A stretch of 64,000 nucleotides of DNA from Nocardioides sp. URHA0020 (GCF_000620705.1 NZ_JIAR01000025.1:309418-373417); one strand, 5' to 3'; counted from the stretch's first letter, positions 28,985 to 37,568 are shown. A program made the numbers and translations. The notes: generated from the sequence alone by a model not told the origin.

Positions 28985-29343
28985 TGGAGGCGACCCTGAC
29001 GTTCACGGTGACCAACGAGGACACCGCCGTCGCGCTGGGCTCCGGCAGCCTGCCCGTGCTCGGCACGCCCCGGCTGCTGGCCTGGTGCGAGGCAGCGACC
29101 TGCGCCGCGATCGACCCGACCCTGGCGGCGGGGTCCACCAGCGTCGGGACCCGCGTCGAGCTGGCCCACCAGGCCCCGAGCGTCGTCGGCCAGCAGGTCG
29201 AGGTGAGCGTGTCCTCGACCTACGTCGACGGCCGGCTGCACCGCTTCACGGTCGGCGCCCGCAACGTGGGCGGCAAGGTCATCGCCACCGGCGAGGTGAC
29301 CCGGGTGGTCGTCGACGCCGAGCGGTTCCTGTCGCGGCTGTAG
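28984..29343 (+). CDS. Hotdog-fold thioesterase (fluoroacetyl-CoA thioesterase-like)
   Basis: The 119-residue product matches small hotdog thioesterases of the FlK type. It has LLAWCEAATCAAIDPTL (helix of the hotdog), STSVGTRVELAHQAPSVVGQQV with a Thr/Glu/His set like the FlK active site, and VGGKVIATGEVTRVVVD. FlK relatives in non-fluorinated species probably clear toxic or stray acyl-CoAs. The start is GTG 28984 within the preceding stop (TAGTG), so it is the third gene of the ilvG-GNAT-thioesterase unit. Confidence 0.8.
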   Translation: MEATLTFTVTNEDTAVALGSGSLPVLGTPRLLAWCEAATCAAIDPTLAAGSTSVGTRVELAHQAPSVVGQQVEVSVSSTYVDGRLHRFTVGARNVGGKVIATGEVTRVVVDAERFLSRL

Positions 29344-29519
29344 GTCGTGGTCTGCGGGAATCACCGGTTCACCGGGGATTGCCGCACTTCTCCGGCGTTC
29401 CAACGCCTGAGAAGTGACAGCAAGCCCTGAGAAGTGGGCCGATTTCCCGCATCGCCGTGCGTTTGAGAGGATGGATGTTGGCCTCCGGGCCGATTCGTTT
29501 CGATCAGGAGGAGAAGATC

Positions 29520-29594
29520 ATGGGCAAGACCGGCCGCAAGCGTCGCGCTCGCAAGAAGAAGGCTGCCAACCACGGCAAGCGTCCCAACGCCTGA
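29520..29594 (+). CDS. Very small basic ribosomal protein, bL37 type
   Basis: A 24-residue, strongly basic peptide: MGKTGRKRRARKKKA then ANHGKRPNA. From memory, the mycobacterial large-subunit protein bL37, found in cryo-EM structures, has the same length, a MxKxGRK start and the same ANHGKRPN end, so this is very likely its homologue. It has the strongest ribosome site in the window (AGGAGG at 29506-29511, about 8 nt before ATG 29520) and a strong terminator right after it, as expected of a highly expressed single gene. The 176-bp upstream region has CCTGAGAAGTG twice (about 29406-29437). Confidence 0.78.
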   Translation: MGKTGRKRRARKKKAANHGKRPNA

Positions 29595-29610
29595 GCGCAC
29601 CACATGACAG

Positions 29611-29648
29611 AACCCCCGAACCTTCCGGTTCGGGGGTTCTTCGTCTGT
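29611..29648 (+). terminator. Intrinsic terminator after the bL37-like gene
   Basis: A 12-bp perfect stem (29611-29622 with 29627-29638) with loop TTCC is followed by a T-rich tail (cttcgtctgt). It lies 16 bp after the stop of the 24-residue gene and is the cleanest rho-independent terminator in the window. Confidence 0.92.
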
Positions 29649-29665
29649 ACGGCGTGCGCGCGGCG

Positions 29666-29956
29666 CTAGCCCTCGCGGATCTGCACCTGGACCTCACGGA
29701 TCCGGAAGAGCACCCGCTGCCGCAGCTCGTCGGGCGCCACCTCGGCGCACGAGCGGGCCACGACCGACTTCACGGTGCGCTGCAGGTCGTACTTCTCCAG
29801 GCACGGGTTGCAGCTGTCGAGGTGCACCCGCACCGCGGAGCAGTCGGCCTCGGCGAGCTCGTTGTCGATGAAGTAGACGATCCGGTCGAGGAAGTCGGCG
29901 CAGTCGCTGGCGCTCGGCTCGTCGGTACGGCGCTCGGCGGCGTGGTCGTGGCTCAT
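29666..29956 (-). CDS. rsrA: Zinc-binding anti-sigma factor, RsrA type
   Basis: Redox-sensing anti-sigma factor that releases SigR when its zinc cysteines form disulfides. The 96-residue product carries the ZAS motif: cysteines near residue 19 ([10 protein letters not shown]) and 39 ([21 protein letters not shown]), giving H-x3-C-x2-C. The final part [13 protein letters not shown] is typical. It overlaps sigR by ATGA and is therefore made with it. The neighbour and motif together make the call secure. Confidence 0.94.
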   Translation of the reverse strand: MSHDHAAERRTDEPSASDCADFLDRIVYFIDNELAEADCSAVRVHLDSCNPCLEKYDLQRTVKSVVARSCAEVAPDELRQRVLFRIREVQVQIREG

Positions 29957-30600
29957 GACTTGCCTCCGTCGCGGCCGACCGTGAGCAGGTCGTTGTCGCG
30001 GACGTAGTCCGAGAGCAGGTCGCGCAGCTGGCGACGGCCCCGGTGCAGCCGGGACATGACGGTGCCGATCGGGGTCTCCATGATCTCGGCGATCTCCTTG
30101 TAGGCGAATCCCTCGACGTCCGCGAGGTAGACCGCGAGCCGGAACTCCTCGGGCAGACGCTGCAGGGCGTCCTTGACCTCGGAGTCGGGCAGGTGCTCGA
30201 GCGCCTCGGTCTCGGCGGACCGCAGGCCCGTCGACGCGTGCGTCTCGGCGCGGTGGAGCTGCCAGTCCTCGACGTCCTCGGACATCGACTGCTGCGGCTG
30301 CCGCTGCTTCTTGCGGTAGTTGTTGATGAAGGTGTTGGTCAGGATCCGGTAGAGCCAGGCCTTCAGGTTGGTGCCGGGGCGGAACTGGTGGAAGGAGGAG
30401 TACGCCTTGGCGAACGTCTCCTGCACCAGGTCCTCGGCATCGGCCGGGTTGCGGGTCATCCGCATCGCGGCGCTGTAGAGCTGGTCGAGGAACGGCAGCG
30501 CGTCCCGCTCGAAGCGGGCCGTGCGGTCGGTCTCCGACTCGGTGGCTACGTCGACAGGGGGTTCGACGACCTCAGGGGTCGTCTCGGCAGGGTCGGTCAT
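29953..30600 (-). CDS. sigR: ECF sigma factor SigR/SigH, thiol-oxidative stress
   Basis: The 215-residue product has an acidic N-terminal stretch, region 2 ([52 protein letters not shown]) and region 4 ([44 protein letters not shown]). It is the SigR/SigH group that controls thioredoxin and other disulfide-stress genes. The start is ATG 30600; the frame is open upstream to 30645. A good SigR promoter lies 54-80 bp upstream, so it is probably autoregulated. rsrA follows with overlap. Confidence 0.95.
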   Translation of the reverse strand: MTDPAETTPEVVEPPVDVATESETDRTARFERDALPFLDQLYSAAMRMTRNPADAEDLVQETFAKAYSSFHQFRPGTNLKAWLYRILTNTFINNYRKKQRQPQQSMSEDVEDWQLHRAETHASTGLRSAETEALEHLPDSEVKDALQRLPEEFRLAVYLADVEGFAYKEIAEIMETPIGTVMSRLHRGRRQLRDLLSDYVRDNDLLTVGRDGGKS

Positions 30601-30653
30601 CGCTTCCCAGAGTAGCCCGGTCGGGCGTTCAAGCAGTGCTTGCATGCTGGTGG

Positions 30654-30680
30654 AACGCGACGGACCGGTCGGTCATTCCC
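30654..30680 (-). promoter_or_regulatory. SigR-type autoregulatory promoter of sigR-rsrA
   Basis: On the minus strand GGGAAT (30680-30675) is followed after exactly 18 bp by GTT (30656-30654), matching the known SigR consensus GGGAAT-N18-GTT. The -35 overlaps the stop codon of the hydrolase gene upstream (CGG-GAA-TGA). Transcription would start about 30647, some 47 nt before the sigR ATG. Confidence 0.8.
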
Positions 30681-31326
30681 GCTGGCTCCCGGTGCCGGTG
30701 ACCTCGCGCAGGATCCACTCGAGGGTGGACTCGACGATGATCCCCATCGCATCGGCCTCGCTGACCTCGGCGCGGGCGGGCACCTTGAAGCCGTGGTCGG
30801 CCGCGGGCACGACGGCGAGGTCGACGTTGCTCGGGAACTCGTCCGGCCGGCCGAAGGCGTCGCGCTCGCCCTGCACCACCAGGGTCGGCACCCGGGCCGC
30901 ACGCAGCTCCTCGAGCCGCGACTTCTCCGGCTTGCCGGGCGGGTGCAGCGGGAACGCGAGCGCCAGACAGCCCGACGCACCGAGCTGCTTCGCGCACCGC
31001 GCCGCCGAGCGAGCGCCGGCCGAGCGTCCACCCACGACCAGCGGCGTACGCGTCTTGAGGCGGTTGGCGGCGGCGACCAGGCCCACGTCCAGGGTCGCGG
31101 GAGGCGTCGCGATCTTGCGGCCGGCGACCTTCCACGGCTGCTCCAGCAGCACCACGGTGACGCCGTTGCGGGGCAGGTGCTCGGCGAGCGCCACGAGATC
31201 GCGGCTGTCGATGCCGCCACCGGCGCCATGGCTGAGCAGCAGGGTGGCCACCGGGCCGCGCGCCTGTCGTACGACGATGCGGGCGTCACCGTGCGGGGTC
31301 TCGAAGCGGCGCTCGACGGCGGTCAC
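30673..31326 (-). CDS. Alpha/beta hydrolase (dienelactone hydrolase-like)
   Basis: The 217-residue product has an alpha/beta-hydrolase layout. It includes LLLSHGAGGGIDS (oxyanion loop), the nucleophile elbow VVGGRSAGARSAARCA with serine near residue 102, and VPTLVVQGERDAFGRPDEF with the acid. The histidine sits in ADHGFKVPA. This form of short predicted hydrolase, with the GGRSAGAR elbow, is common beside SRAP genes in actinobacteria. The start is GTG 31326, overlapping the SRAP stop as GTGA. Its end overlaps the sigR promoter. Confidence 0.85.
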   Translation of the reverse strand: MTAVERRFETPHGDARIVVRQARGPVATLLLSHGAGGGIDSRDLVALAEHLPRNGVTVVLLEQPWKVAGRKIATPPATLDVGLVAAANRLKTRTPLVVGGRSAGARSAARCAKQLGASGCLALAFPLHPPGKPEKSRLEELRAARVPTLVVQGERDAFGRPDEFPSNVDLAVVPAADHGFKVPARAEVSEADAMGIIVESTLEWILREVTGTGSQRE

Positions 31327-32069
31327 GACGGCGTCTCCTCCAGGGGCAGCGGCTCGACCAGTTCGGGCCCGTTGTTGCGCACGTTGCTGACCAGCGTCGA
31401 GACCGGGAACGCCTCGAGCCGACCGGGCGCAGCCGGCACCAGGAGGTCGGTGTCACCGCCGACCCGGGGGTCGAGCCAGGCCGCCCAGCGGTCGCGCTCG
31501 ACCATCAGCGGCATCCGGTCGTGGATGTGACCGACCGAGTCCTCGGCCTGGGTCGTGATGATCGTGCAGGTCCACCGGAACCGGTCCGGGTCGTCCTCGG
31601 TCCGGTCGGGGTCGCGCCAGATCTCGTACAGCCCGGCCATCGCCAGCACGCCGTGGTCCTGCGGGCGGATGAAGAAGGGTTGCTTGCGCGGCTTCCCGGC
31701 CGCCGTGAGCGCCTCGGTCGGGTACCACTCGAAGTAGCCGTCGGCCGGCAGCAGGCAGCGCCGCTTCGCGAAGGCCCGCTTGTACGCCGGCTTCTCGGCC
31801 ACCGTCTCCATCCGGGCGTTGATCATCCGGTTGCCGATGGAGGGCTCCTTCGCCCAGGACGGGACCAGGCCCCACGTCAGCACCCGGAGCTGACGCTCCG
31901 GCGGCTCGGCGCTCTCCTTCGAGGGCGGCCGCTCGACGACGGCGTACACCTCCTTGGTCGGCGCGACGTTGTAGTCGGCCTCCAGCGCGTCCTGGATCCG
32001 GCTCTCGACGATGTCGAACTCGTCGAGGAGGTCCTCGGGGCGCCTGCTCGACGCGTAGCGGCCGCACAT
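31323..32069 (-). CDS. SRAP (SOS response-associated) protein, YedK/HMCES type
   Basis: YedK/HMCES proteins protect abasic sites in single-stranded DNA by forming a thiazolidine link through Cys2. The 248-residue product starts MCGRYASSRR, giving the catalytic Cys2, and has the conserved YNVAPTKEVYAV, GLVPSWAKEPSIGNRMINARMETV, RRCLLPADGYFEWY and HDRMPLMVE (catalytic E and H). Processing of the initiator Met is required for activity in relatives. The start is ATG 32069, with TAGAGT 7 nt upstream. It is coupled to the hydrolase downstream. Confidence 0.95.
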   Translation of the reverse strand: MCGRYASSRRPEDLLDEFDIVESRIQDALEADYNVAPTKEVYAVVERPPSKESAEPPERQLRVLTWGLVPSWAKEPSIGNRMINARMETVAEKPAYKRAFAKRRCLLPADGYFEWYPTEALTAAGKPRKQPFFIRPQDHGVLAMAGLYEIWRDPDRTEDDPDRFRWTCTIITTQAEDSVGHIHDRMPLMVERDRWAAWLDPRVGGDTDLLVPAAPGRLEAFPVSTLVSNVRNNGPELVEPLPLEETPS

Positions 32070-32076
32070 GCGGACA

Positions 32077-32082
32077 ACTCTA
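32077..32082 (-). promoter_or_regulatory. Candidate -10 (TAGAGT) of the SRAP-hydrolase unit
   Basis: TAGAGT on the minus strand overlaps the stop of the GGDEF-like gene and ends 7 nt before the ATG at 32069. Confidence 0.45.
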
Positions 32083-32793
32083 GAGGCGGGCGAGCTCGTC
32101 GAGCAGCGCGACGGCAGCGACGTCGGAGTCCGGGAGGCCCTCGATCCAGACGCGGGGGCGCGGGGCGGCACCGCCCACGACCATCCGCTGCAGCAGGTCG
32201 ACCCGGCGCACCAGCCGGTCGTCGCGGTCGGCGAGCACCACCAGGCGGCCCGGGGCGATGCGGCCGATCGTCTCGCGCCCGGGGAAGACACCGCGGACGA
32301 TCTCACCGAGCTGCGCGTCCGCCATCGCCTGGGCGAGCAGCTCACCGCACGGAGCCACCTCGACGACGACCAGCACCCCCGCGTCGGCGACCGGACCGGC
32401 CCGGTGGGCGTCACCGATGCAGGCGCGGAGATGGGCCAGGGTGCTCAGCCCCGTCAACGGGTCGTGGCACGACAGCCCGTGGACGTAGCCCAGGGTGGCA
32501 TCGCTCCAGGCCACCGCGAGGGCGCGGAGCTCGGCGTGGGCCGGCTCCGCGTCGCGCACCAGGCGCCACGTCGTCGCCAGGTCGTCGAGCGCCTCGGCCA
32601 GTGAGACCCCGTCGCGGGCGAGCACCCCGCCCAGGACCTCGCAGGCGGCGACCGAGCCCGACCCCGAAGCAAGGGACTCCCCCACCGCCTCGAAGCGGGG
32701 CGGTATCGCCGCCCGCACCTCCGAGGACAGCTCCTGCCCTACTCCGGGGTCGACCGTGGGCAGGCTCCGCTTGCGCGTCGCGCTCCAGTCCAC
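32080..32793 (-). CDS. Degenerate GGDEF-like protein
   Basis: The 237-residue product has a helical N-terminal half (AACEVLGGVLARDGVSLAEALDDLATTWRLV). A GGDEF-type start HDPLTGLSTLAHLRACI (about 125-141) follows, but no GGDEF signature appears further on. It therefore looks like a catalytically dead diguanylate-cyclase fold, perhaps a binding or sensor protein. The start is GTG 32793, with a good AGGGGGAG 6 nt upstream; an ATG at 32850 is in frame but has no ribosome site. It diverges from the ECF sigma gene (102 bp apart) and is followed closely by the SRAP gene. Confidence 0.65.
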   Translation of the reverse strand: MDWSATRKRSLPTVDPGVGQELSSEVRAAIPPRFEAVGESLASGSGSVAACEVLGGVLARDGVSLAEALDDLATTWRLVRDAEPAHAELRALAVAWSDATLGYVHGLSCHDPLTGLSTLAHLRACIGDAHRAGPVADAGVLVVVEVAPCGELLAQAMADAQLGEIVRGVFPGRETIGRIAPGRLVVLADRDDRLVRRVDLLQRMVVGGAAPRPRVWIEGLPDSDVAAVALLDELARL

Positions 32794-32895
32794 GGTGGCT
32801 CCCCCTACATCCGGTCTGCCGGGGATGGGACGGCCCTCGACCTCGGCCATGACGCGGACCGCGTCGCCTTTTTCGCGCTCGTGCGTTGAGCCTGT

Positions 32896-34284
32896 GTGGG
32901 CCCCACCGTCACGACCCTGGACGAGCGCAGCGACGCCGAGCTGATCTCGGCCGTCCGCGCGGGTGACGTCGCGGCGTACGGCGAGCTCTTCGCCCGCCAC
33001 GTGGAGGCCGCCCGCAGGCTCGGGCGTCAGCTCGTGCCCGGACCCGACGTCGACGACCTCGTCTCGGAGTCGTTCACGAAGGTGCTGAGCGTGCTGCAGC
33101 GCGGCGGCGGTCCCGACCTCGCGTTCCGTGCCTACCTGCTCACCGCCGTGCGCCGCGTGCACGTCGACCGGATCCGCGCCACCGCGCGGCTCCACACCAC
33201 CGACGACCTCACGCCGTTCGACCCCGGGGTGCCCTTCCGCGACACCGCCGTCGAGGGCTTCGAGAGCGCCGCGGCCGCGCGCGCCTTCGCCTCCCTGCCG
33301 GAGCGCTGGCAGCTGGTGCTGTGGCACACCGAGGTCGAGGGCCAGAAGCCCGCCGAGGTCGCGCCGCTGCTCGCGATGAGCCCGAACGCCGTCTCGGCGC
33401 TCGCCTACCGCGCACGGGAGGGACTGCGCCAGGCCTACCTCTCGATGCACGGGGCCGCGTCCGGTGACGGCGCGTGCGAGCGCACGCGCGCCGAGCTGGG
33501 CGCCTACGTGCGCGGCGGCCTGTCGCGGCGCGACGCTGCCCGGGTCGAGGAGCACCTCGAGCGGTGCCGCCGGTGCACCGCGCTCTACCTGGAGCTGACC
33601 GAGGTCAACAGCAACCTGCGGGCCGTGCTGGCCCCGCTGCTGCTGGGCGTGGCCGCGACGGCGTACGTCGCCTCGAGCGGCGTGGCCGTCGGTGGCCTCG
33701 GGGCCCTGCTCGGGCGGCTCCGCGACCTCGCGCTCACCCACGGGTCGACCGCCGCCATCGCCGGGGTTGCCAGCGCCGCGGTCGTCGCCGGGGCCGTCCT
33801 CACCGTGCACCAGGGTCCCGGCCGCGACCCCGGCGCCGAAGGCTCCCCCGCGATCACCGCCAGCCCGGCGCCGTCGAGCACGTCCCGCGCGCCGGCTGCT
33901 GCCGACGCCGTCCGCGACCGGCCGGTACGCCGGACCGAGGCCCCGCCGTCGGCGCGGTCGGCGCCGGCCGCCACCCGGTCGCCCGCACCGGCGGCGGCCG
34001 ACTCCCCGGCTGCCGGTGCGCAACCGCCGGCGACCGCTGCTGCGGCGCCGTCCTCCCCGCAGCCCTCCTCGCCGGTCACGGCGCCCGCCTCGCCTGCCGC
34101 CACGCCGGCGCGGCCGTCGAGCGCACCGCCCGCGGGTCAGTCCCCCACACCCGCGCTCGTCGACCTCGCGGCGCACGTGTCGGCAGGACCTGACGGCGTC
34201 GAGGTCGGGCTCGGCCTCGACCTCGCGGGCGTCGCGATCGTGCCGGACAGCCGGGTGGGAGTGCCGTTGCCGTCGGTGGGGTAA
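32896..34284 (+). CDS. ECF sigma factor with fused zinc-finger and membrane/Pro-rich extension
   Basis: The 462-residue product combines sigma region 2 (AYGELFARHVEAARRLGRQL, DLVSESFTKVLSVL) and region 4 (LPERWQLVLWHTEVEGQKPAEVAPLLAMSPNAVSALAYRAREGLRQAYL). A zf-HC2-like anti-sigma motif follows (residues about 195-232: AYVRGGLSRRDAARVEEHLERCRRCTALYLEL), then a hydrophobic segment near 285-302 (TAAIAGVASAAVVAGAVLTV), a Pro/Ala/Ser/Thr-rich outer region (about 305-430), and a short C-terminal stretch. It looks like a sigma factor tethered to the membrane with its own anti-sigma. The start is GTG 32896; no in-frame start upstream is possible because TGA at 32887 closes the frame. Confidence 0.85.
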   Translation: MGPTVTTLDERSDAELISAVRAGDVAAYGELFARHVEAARRLGRQLVPGPDVDDLVSESFTKVLSVLQRGGGPDLAFRAYLLTAVRRVHVDRIRATARLHTTDDLTPFDPGVPFRDTAVEGFESAAAARAFASLPERWQLVLWHTEVEGQKPAEVAPLLAMSPNAVSALAYRAREGLRQAYLSMHGAASGDGACERTRAELGAYVRGGLSRRDAARVEEHLERCRRCTALYLELTEVNSNLRAVLAPLLLGVAATAYVASSGVAVGGLGALLGRLRDLALTHGSTAAIAGVASAAVVAGAVLTVHQGPGRDPGAEGSPAITASPAPSSTSRAPAAADAVRDRPVRRTEAPPSARSAPAATRSPAPAAADSPAAGAQPPATAAAAPSSPQPSSPVTAPASPAATPARPSSAPPAGQSPTPALVDLAAHVSAGPDGVEVGLGLDLAGVAIVPDSRVGVPLPSVG

Positions 34285-34293
34285 ACACAGGAC

Positions 34294-34818
34294 ATGACCG
34301 TCAGCAGACTCATCGCCCGTCCGATGCTCGCCTCGATCTTCATCGTCGGCGCCGCCACTGCCCTCAAGAACGCCCCGCAGTCCGCGTCGAAGGCCGCGCC
34401 GGTCGCCGACAAGATCGTGCCGATCGCCAAGAAGGCCGGCGTCCCGCTCCCGGAGGACACCGAGACCCTGGTCAAGATCAACGCCGCCGTGCAGATCGCG
34501 GCCGGGCTCGGGCTCGCCACCGGCCGGGCGCCGCGCCTGTCCGCAGCCGTGCTCGCCCTCTCGCTGCTCCCGACGACCGCCGCCGGTCACCGGTTCTGGG
34601 AGGTCGGCGACCCGGCCCAGCGCACCCAGCAGAAGCTGCACTTCTTCAAGAACGTGTCGGTCCTCGGCGGCCTGGTGATCGCGGCCGGCGACACCGACGG
34701 GAAGCCGGGCGTGGCCTGGCGCACCCGACGGGTGGCCAAGGACGCGCGACGTGAGGCGAAGCGCCTGGCGCACGACGCCCGCCGGGAGACCAAGCTCGCC
34801 CGAGCGCGGATCAGCTGA
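34294..34818 (+). CDS. DoxX-family membrane protein
   Basis: The 174-residue product is a DoxX-type protein with hydrophobic segments near residues 8-24, 65-82, 88-98 and 122-133. It has the family-like [19 protein letters not shown] start and [31 protein letters not shown]. The C-terminal 40 residues are strongly basic ([21 protein letters not shown]), probably cytoplasmic. DoxX proteins in mycobacteria help detoxify oxidants at the membrane with SodA and SseA; a similar role is possible here but unproven. It lies 9 bp after the ECF gene and upstream of aroA. Confidence 0.82.
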   Translation: MTVSRLIARPMLASIFIVGAATALKNAPQSASKAAPVADKIVPIAKKAGVPLPEDTETLVKINAAVQIAAGLGLATGRAPRLSAAVLALSLLPTTAAGHRFWEVGDPAQRTQQKLHFFKNVSVLGGLVIAAGDTDGKPGVAWRTRRVAKDARREAKRLAHDARRETKLARARIS

Positions 34819-34831
34819 GCCCTGGCCCCAC

Positions 34832-34837
34832 TAGGCT
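34832..34837 (+). promoter_or_regulatory. Candidate -10 (TAGGCT) of aroA-rsgA
   Basis: TAGGCT ends 7 nt before the GTG at 34845, just after the DoxX stop. No Shine-Dalgarno sequence lies between, so the aroA mRNA is probably leaderless. Confidence 0.5.
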
Positions 34838-34844
34838 GTCGCGG

Positions 34845-36113
34845 GTGACGAGCCTCCCTGACCCGTGGCCGGCGCCGCGGGTGCTGCACCCCGTGGACGC
34901 CGTGGTGGCACTGCCCGGCAGCAAGTCGCTGACCAACCGCGCGCTCATCCTGGCGGCCGTCGCCGACGGGCCCTCCGTCGTACGACGTGCGCTGCGCTCG
35001 CGCGACACGTCGTTGATGGCCGCGGCCCTCACCTCGCTCGGCACGAGCGTCGACACCTCGGGCGACGACTGGGTCGTGACGCCCGGTGCCTTCGACCGGG
35101 ACGCCGAGGTCGACTGCGGGCTGGCCGGCACCGTGATGCGCTTCGTGCCACCCGTCGCCGGGCTCAGCACCTCGGTCGTCTCCTTCGACGGCGACGCGCA
35201 CATGCGCCAGCGCCCCATCGGCCAGGTCCTCTCCGCGCTGCGCGACCTCGGCGTATCGATCCGGGGCGACGCCCTGCCCTTCTCGGTGCACGGCTCCGGC
35301 TCGGTGCGCGGCGGCGTGGTCACGGTCGACGCGAGCGGCTCCTCGCAGTTCGTCTCCGCGCTGCTGCTGGCGGGCGCCCGGTACGACGAGGGGGTCGACG
35401 TCCGCCATGTCGGCAGGCCCGTCCCGTCGCTGCCGCACATCGACATGACGATCGCGATGCTGCGCGAGCACGGGGTCGAGGTCGACGACGCCGACGCCGA
35501 CCGCTGGTCGGTGGCGCCCGGCCCGGTCAAGGCCGTCGACCACGTGATCGAGCCCGACCTCTCCAACGCCGCGCCCTTCCTCGCGCTCGCCGCCGTCTCC
35601 GGCGGCTCCGTGACCGTGCGCGACTGGCCGCGCGCGACCGACCAAGCCGGTGACGCCCTGCGCGGGATCCTGACCGAGATGGGCTGTGAGGTGCGCTTCG
35701 TCGACGAGGGTCTGCGGGTCACCGGCTCGGGCGTGCTGCACGGCATCGACGTCGACCTGCACGACGTCGGAGAGCTCACCCCCGCGGTCGCCGCCCTGTG
35801 CGCGCTGGCCGGATCGCCCTCGCACCTGCGCGGCATCGGGCACATCCGTGGTCACGAGACGGACCGGCTCGCGGCCCTCGCCACCGAGCTCGGCGCGCTC
35901 GGCGCCGACGTGACGGAGCACGACGACGGCCTCAGCCTGCGCCCCGCTGCCCTGCACGGCGGCGTCTTCCACACCTACGCCGACCACCGGATGGCGCACG
36001 CGGGCGTGATCGTCGCCGCGGCGGTGGACGGGGTGCTGGTGGAGGACGTCGCGACCACGGCCAAGACGTTCCCCGACTTCGCCGGCTTCTGGTCCGGGCT
36101 CGTCGCGCCATGA
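34845..36113 (+). CDS. aroA: 3-phosphoshikimate 1-carboxyvinyltransferase (EPSP synthase)
   Basis: Sixth step of the shikimate pathway. The 422-residue product has the substrate loop [19 protein letters not shown] (residues 21-39), [59 protein letters not shown], and [13 protein letters not shown] with the catalytic region near the C-terminus. The GSKS loop with NRA is of the ordinary bacterial type. The start is GTG 34845. rsgA overlaps the stop by ATGA, so the two are coupled. Confidence 0.96.
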   Translation: MTSLPDPWPAPRVLHPVDAVVALPGSKSLTNRALILAAVADGPSVVRRALRSRDTSLMAAALTSLGTSVDTSGDDWVVTPGAFDRDAEVDCGLAGTVMRFVPPVAGLSTSVVSFDGDAHMRQRPIGQVLSALRDLGVSIRGDALPFSVHGSGSVRGGVVTVDASGSSQFVSALLLAGARYDEGVDVRHVGRPVPSLPHIDMTIAMLREHGVEVDDADADRWSVAPGPVKAVDHVIEPDLSNAAPFLALAAVSGGSVTVRDWPRATDQAGDALRGILTEMGCEVRFVDEGLRVTGSGVLHGIDVDLHDVGELTPAVAALCALAGSPSHLRGIGHIRGHETDRLAALATELGALGADVTEHDDGLSLRPAALHGGVFHTYADHRMAHAGVIVAAAVDGVLVEDVATTAKTFPDFAGFWSGLVAP

Positions 36114-37099
36114 CGAGCCGGTACACCGACCAGGACATCGAGCACTACGACCGTCCCCGTCGGCGTACGCGCCCGCGCACCAAGGACCGCCCCACCTACG
36201 ACGACGCGGTCGACGGCGTCGTCGTCACCGTGGACCGCGGCCGCTACACGCTGCTGCTCGACGGTCACAAGGTGATGGCGATGAAGGCGCGGCCCCTGGG
36301 CCGCAAGGGCGTCGTGGTCGGCGACCGGGTCCGGGTCGTCGGCGACACCACCGGCGACGACGGCTCCCTGGCCCGCATCGTCGAGGTCCACGAACGGATC
36401 ACCACGCTGCGTCGTACGGCCGACGACGACGACCCGGTCGAGCGGGTGATCGTCTCCAACGCCGACCAGCTCGTGATCGTCACCGCGCTCGCCGACCCCG
36501 AGCCGCAGCCGCGACTGATCGACCGGGCGCTGGTGGCGGCGTACGACGCCGGCATGCAGCCGTTGCTGTGCCTGACCAAGGCCGACCTCGCCGACCCGGA
36601 GACGCTGCTGGTGACCTACCGGTCCCTGGGCGTGCCCTGGGTCGTCACCCAGCGCGGCGGCGACCTCACCGACCTGCGCGCCCAGCTGCACGAGCGCACC
36701 AGCGTGATGGTGGGCTCCAGCGGCGTGGGCAAGTCCACGCTGGTCAACGCGCTGGTGCCGACCGCCTACCGCGACGTCGGGCACGTCAACGCGGTGACCG
36801 GCCGCGGCCGGCACACCTCCACGTCGGCCTTCATGCTGGCGCTGCCCGACAACGAGGGCTGGATCATCGACACCCCCGGCATCCGGTCGTTCGGGCTCGC
36901 GCACGTGCAGCCGGAGCACCTGATCGAGGCCTTCCCCGACCTCGACGAGATGACGGAGGACTGCCCGCGCGGCTGCACCCACGGCACCGACGAGCCCGAG
37001 TGCGGGCTGGACGACGCCGTGCAGGCCGGCACGGCGGACCCGGTGCGGGTCGAGTCCTTCCGCCGTCTGCTCGCGGCTCGCAGCGAGCCGCTCTACTAG
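36110..37099 (+). CDS. rsgA: Ribosome small subunit-dependent GTPase
   Basis: RsgA is a circularly permuted GTPase that helps 30S maturation. The 329-residue product has a basic start, an OB fold (about 30-95), then the permuted GTPase: [10 protein letters not shown] (G4) precedes [18 protein letters not shown] (G1, about 203-220) and [12 protein letters not shown] (G3). A C-terminal zinc knuckle follows ([17 protein letters not shown]). The start is ATG 36110, overlapping the aroA stop; the frame is open far upstream within aroA, which is not coding here. It is convergent with the DUF2231 gene. Confidence 0.95.
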   Translation: MTSRYTDQDIEHYDRPRRRTRPRTKDRPTYDDAVDGVVVTVDRGRYTLLLDGHKVMAMKARPLGRKGVVVGDRVRVVGDTTGDDGSLARIVEVHERITTLRRTADDDDPVERVIVSNADQLVIVTALADPEPQPRLIDRALVAAYDAGMQPLLCLTKADLADPETLLVTYRSLGVPWVVTQRGGDLTDLRAQLHERTSVMVGSSGVGKSTLVNALVPTAYRDVGHVNAVTGRGRHTSTSAFMLALPDNEGWIIDTPGIRSFGLAHVQPEHLIEAFPDLDEMTEDCPRGCTHGTDEPECGLDDAVQAGTADPVRVESFRRLLAARSEPLY

Positions 37100-37527
37100 C
37101 CCCAGACCGCTCGCGCGCCGGCCTCGCCGGTGAGGAACAGCAGCACGAGCGTCGCGATGGCGGCGGCGGCGAGCAGCACGTCGAGCACCACCCGGAGCAC
37201 CCCGGTGCGGGTCGCGAACCACCCGGCCACGAGGGCGACGACGCCGAACGCGATCGTCACCCAGAGCAGCTGGTCGGCGCGCTCCTCGTGGATCTGCACC
37301 TGCGGGCTGGTGCGCAGCTCGGGCTTGTGCTCGAGGAAGTTGTCGCCGGTGAGGTAGGCCGCGACGATCGCCCCGGTCGCGAGGAGCGCGAGGGCGACCA
37401 TCGGCCACCGGAGCCGCAACCGCCAGCGGGGCACCAGGAACGCCAGGGCCGTGAGCGCAGCGATCGGGCCGAAGATGACCGCGGCGTGCACCACGAGCGG
37501 GTGCAGCGGCAGTCCGTTGATCTCCAT
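37096..37527 (-). CDS. DUF2231-type membrane protein
   Basis: The 143-residue product has four hydrophobic segments (about 14-29, 41-59, 88-105 and 113-132). It begins MEINGLPLHPLVVHAAVIFGP, the LPxHPxxVHxxVxF signature of DUF2231, a family thought to bind heme or metals through these histidines but still uncharacterised. The start is ATG 37527, with CAACCT 6 nt upstream. Its stop overlaps that of rsgA by 4 bp. It diverges from hisN. Confidence 0.83.
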   Translation of the reverse strand: MEINGLPLHPLVVHAAVIFGPIAALTALAFLVPRWRLRLRWPMVALALLATGAIVAAYLTGDNFLEHKPELRTSPQVQIHEERADQLLWVTIAFGVVALVAGWFATRTGVLRVVLDVLLAAAAIATLVLLFLTGEAGARAVWG

Positions 37528-37556
37528 GGATGAAGGTTGGACCAGGTTGATGAGAA

Positions 37557-37562
37557 TAGTGT
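37557..37562 (+). promoter_or_regulatory. Candidate -10 (TAGTGT) of hisN
   Basis: TAGTGT ends 6 nt before the GTG at 37569, in the divergent region shared with the DUF2231 gene. Confidence 0.4.
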
Positions 37563-37568
37563 GAGGGC

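Noticed and set aside
29356-29382. GGGAAT upstream of the bL37-like gene as a SigR promoter
   Set aside because: The sequence 18-19 bp downstream is TGC/GCC, not GTT, so the consensus fails.
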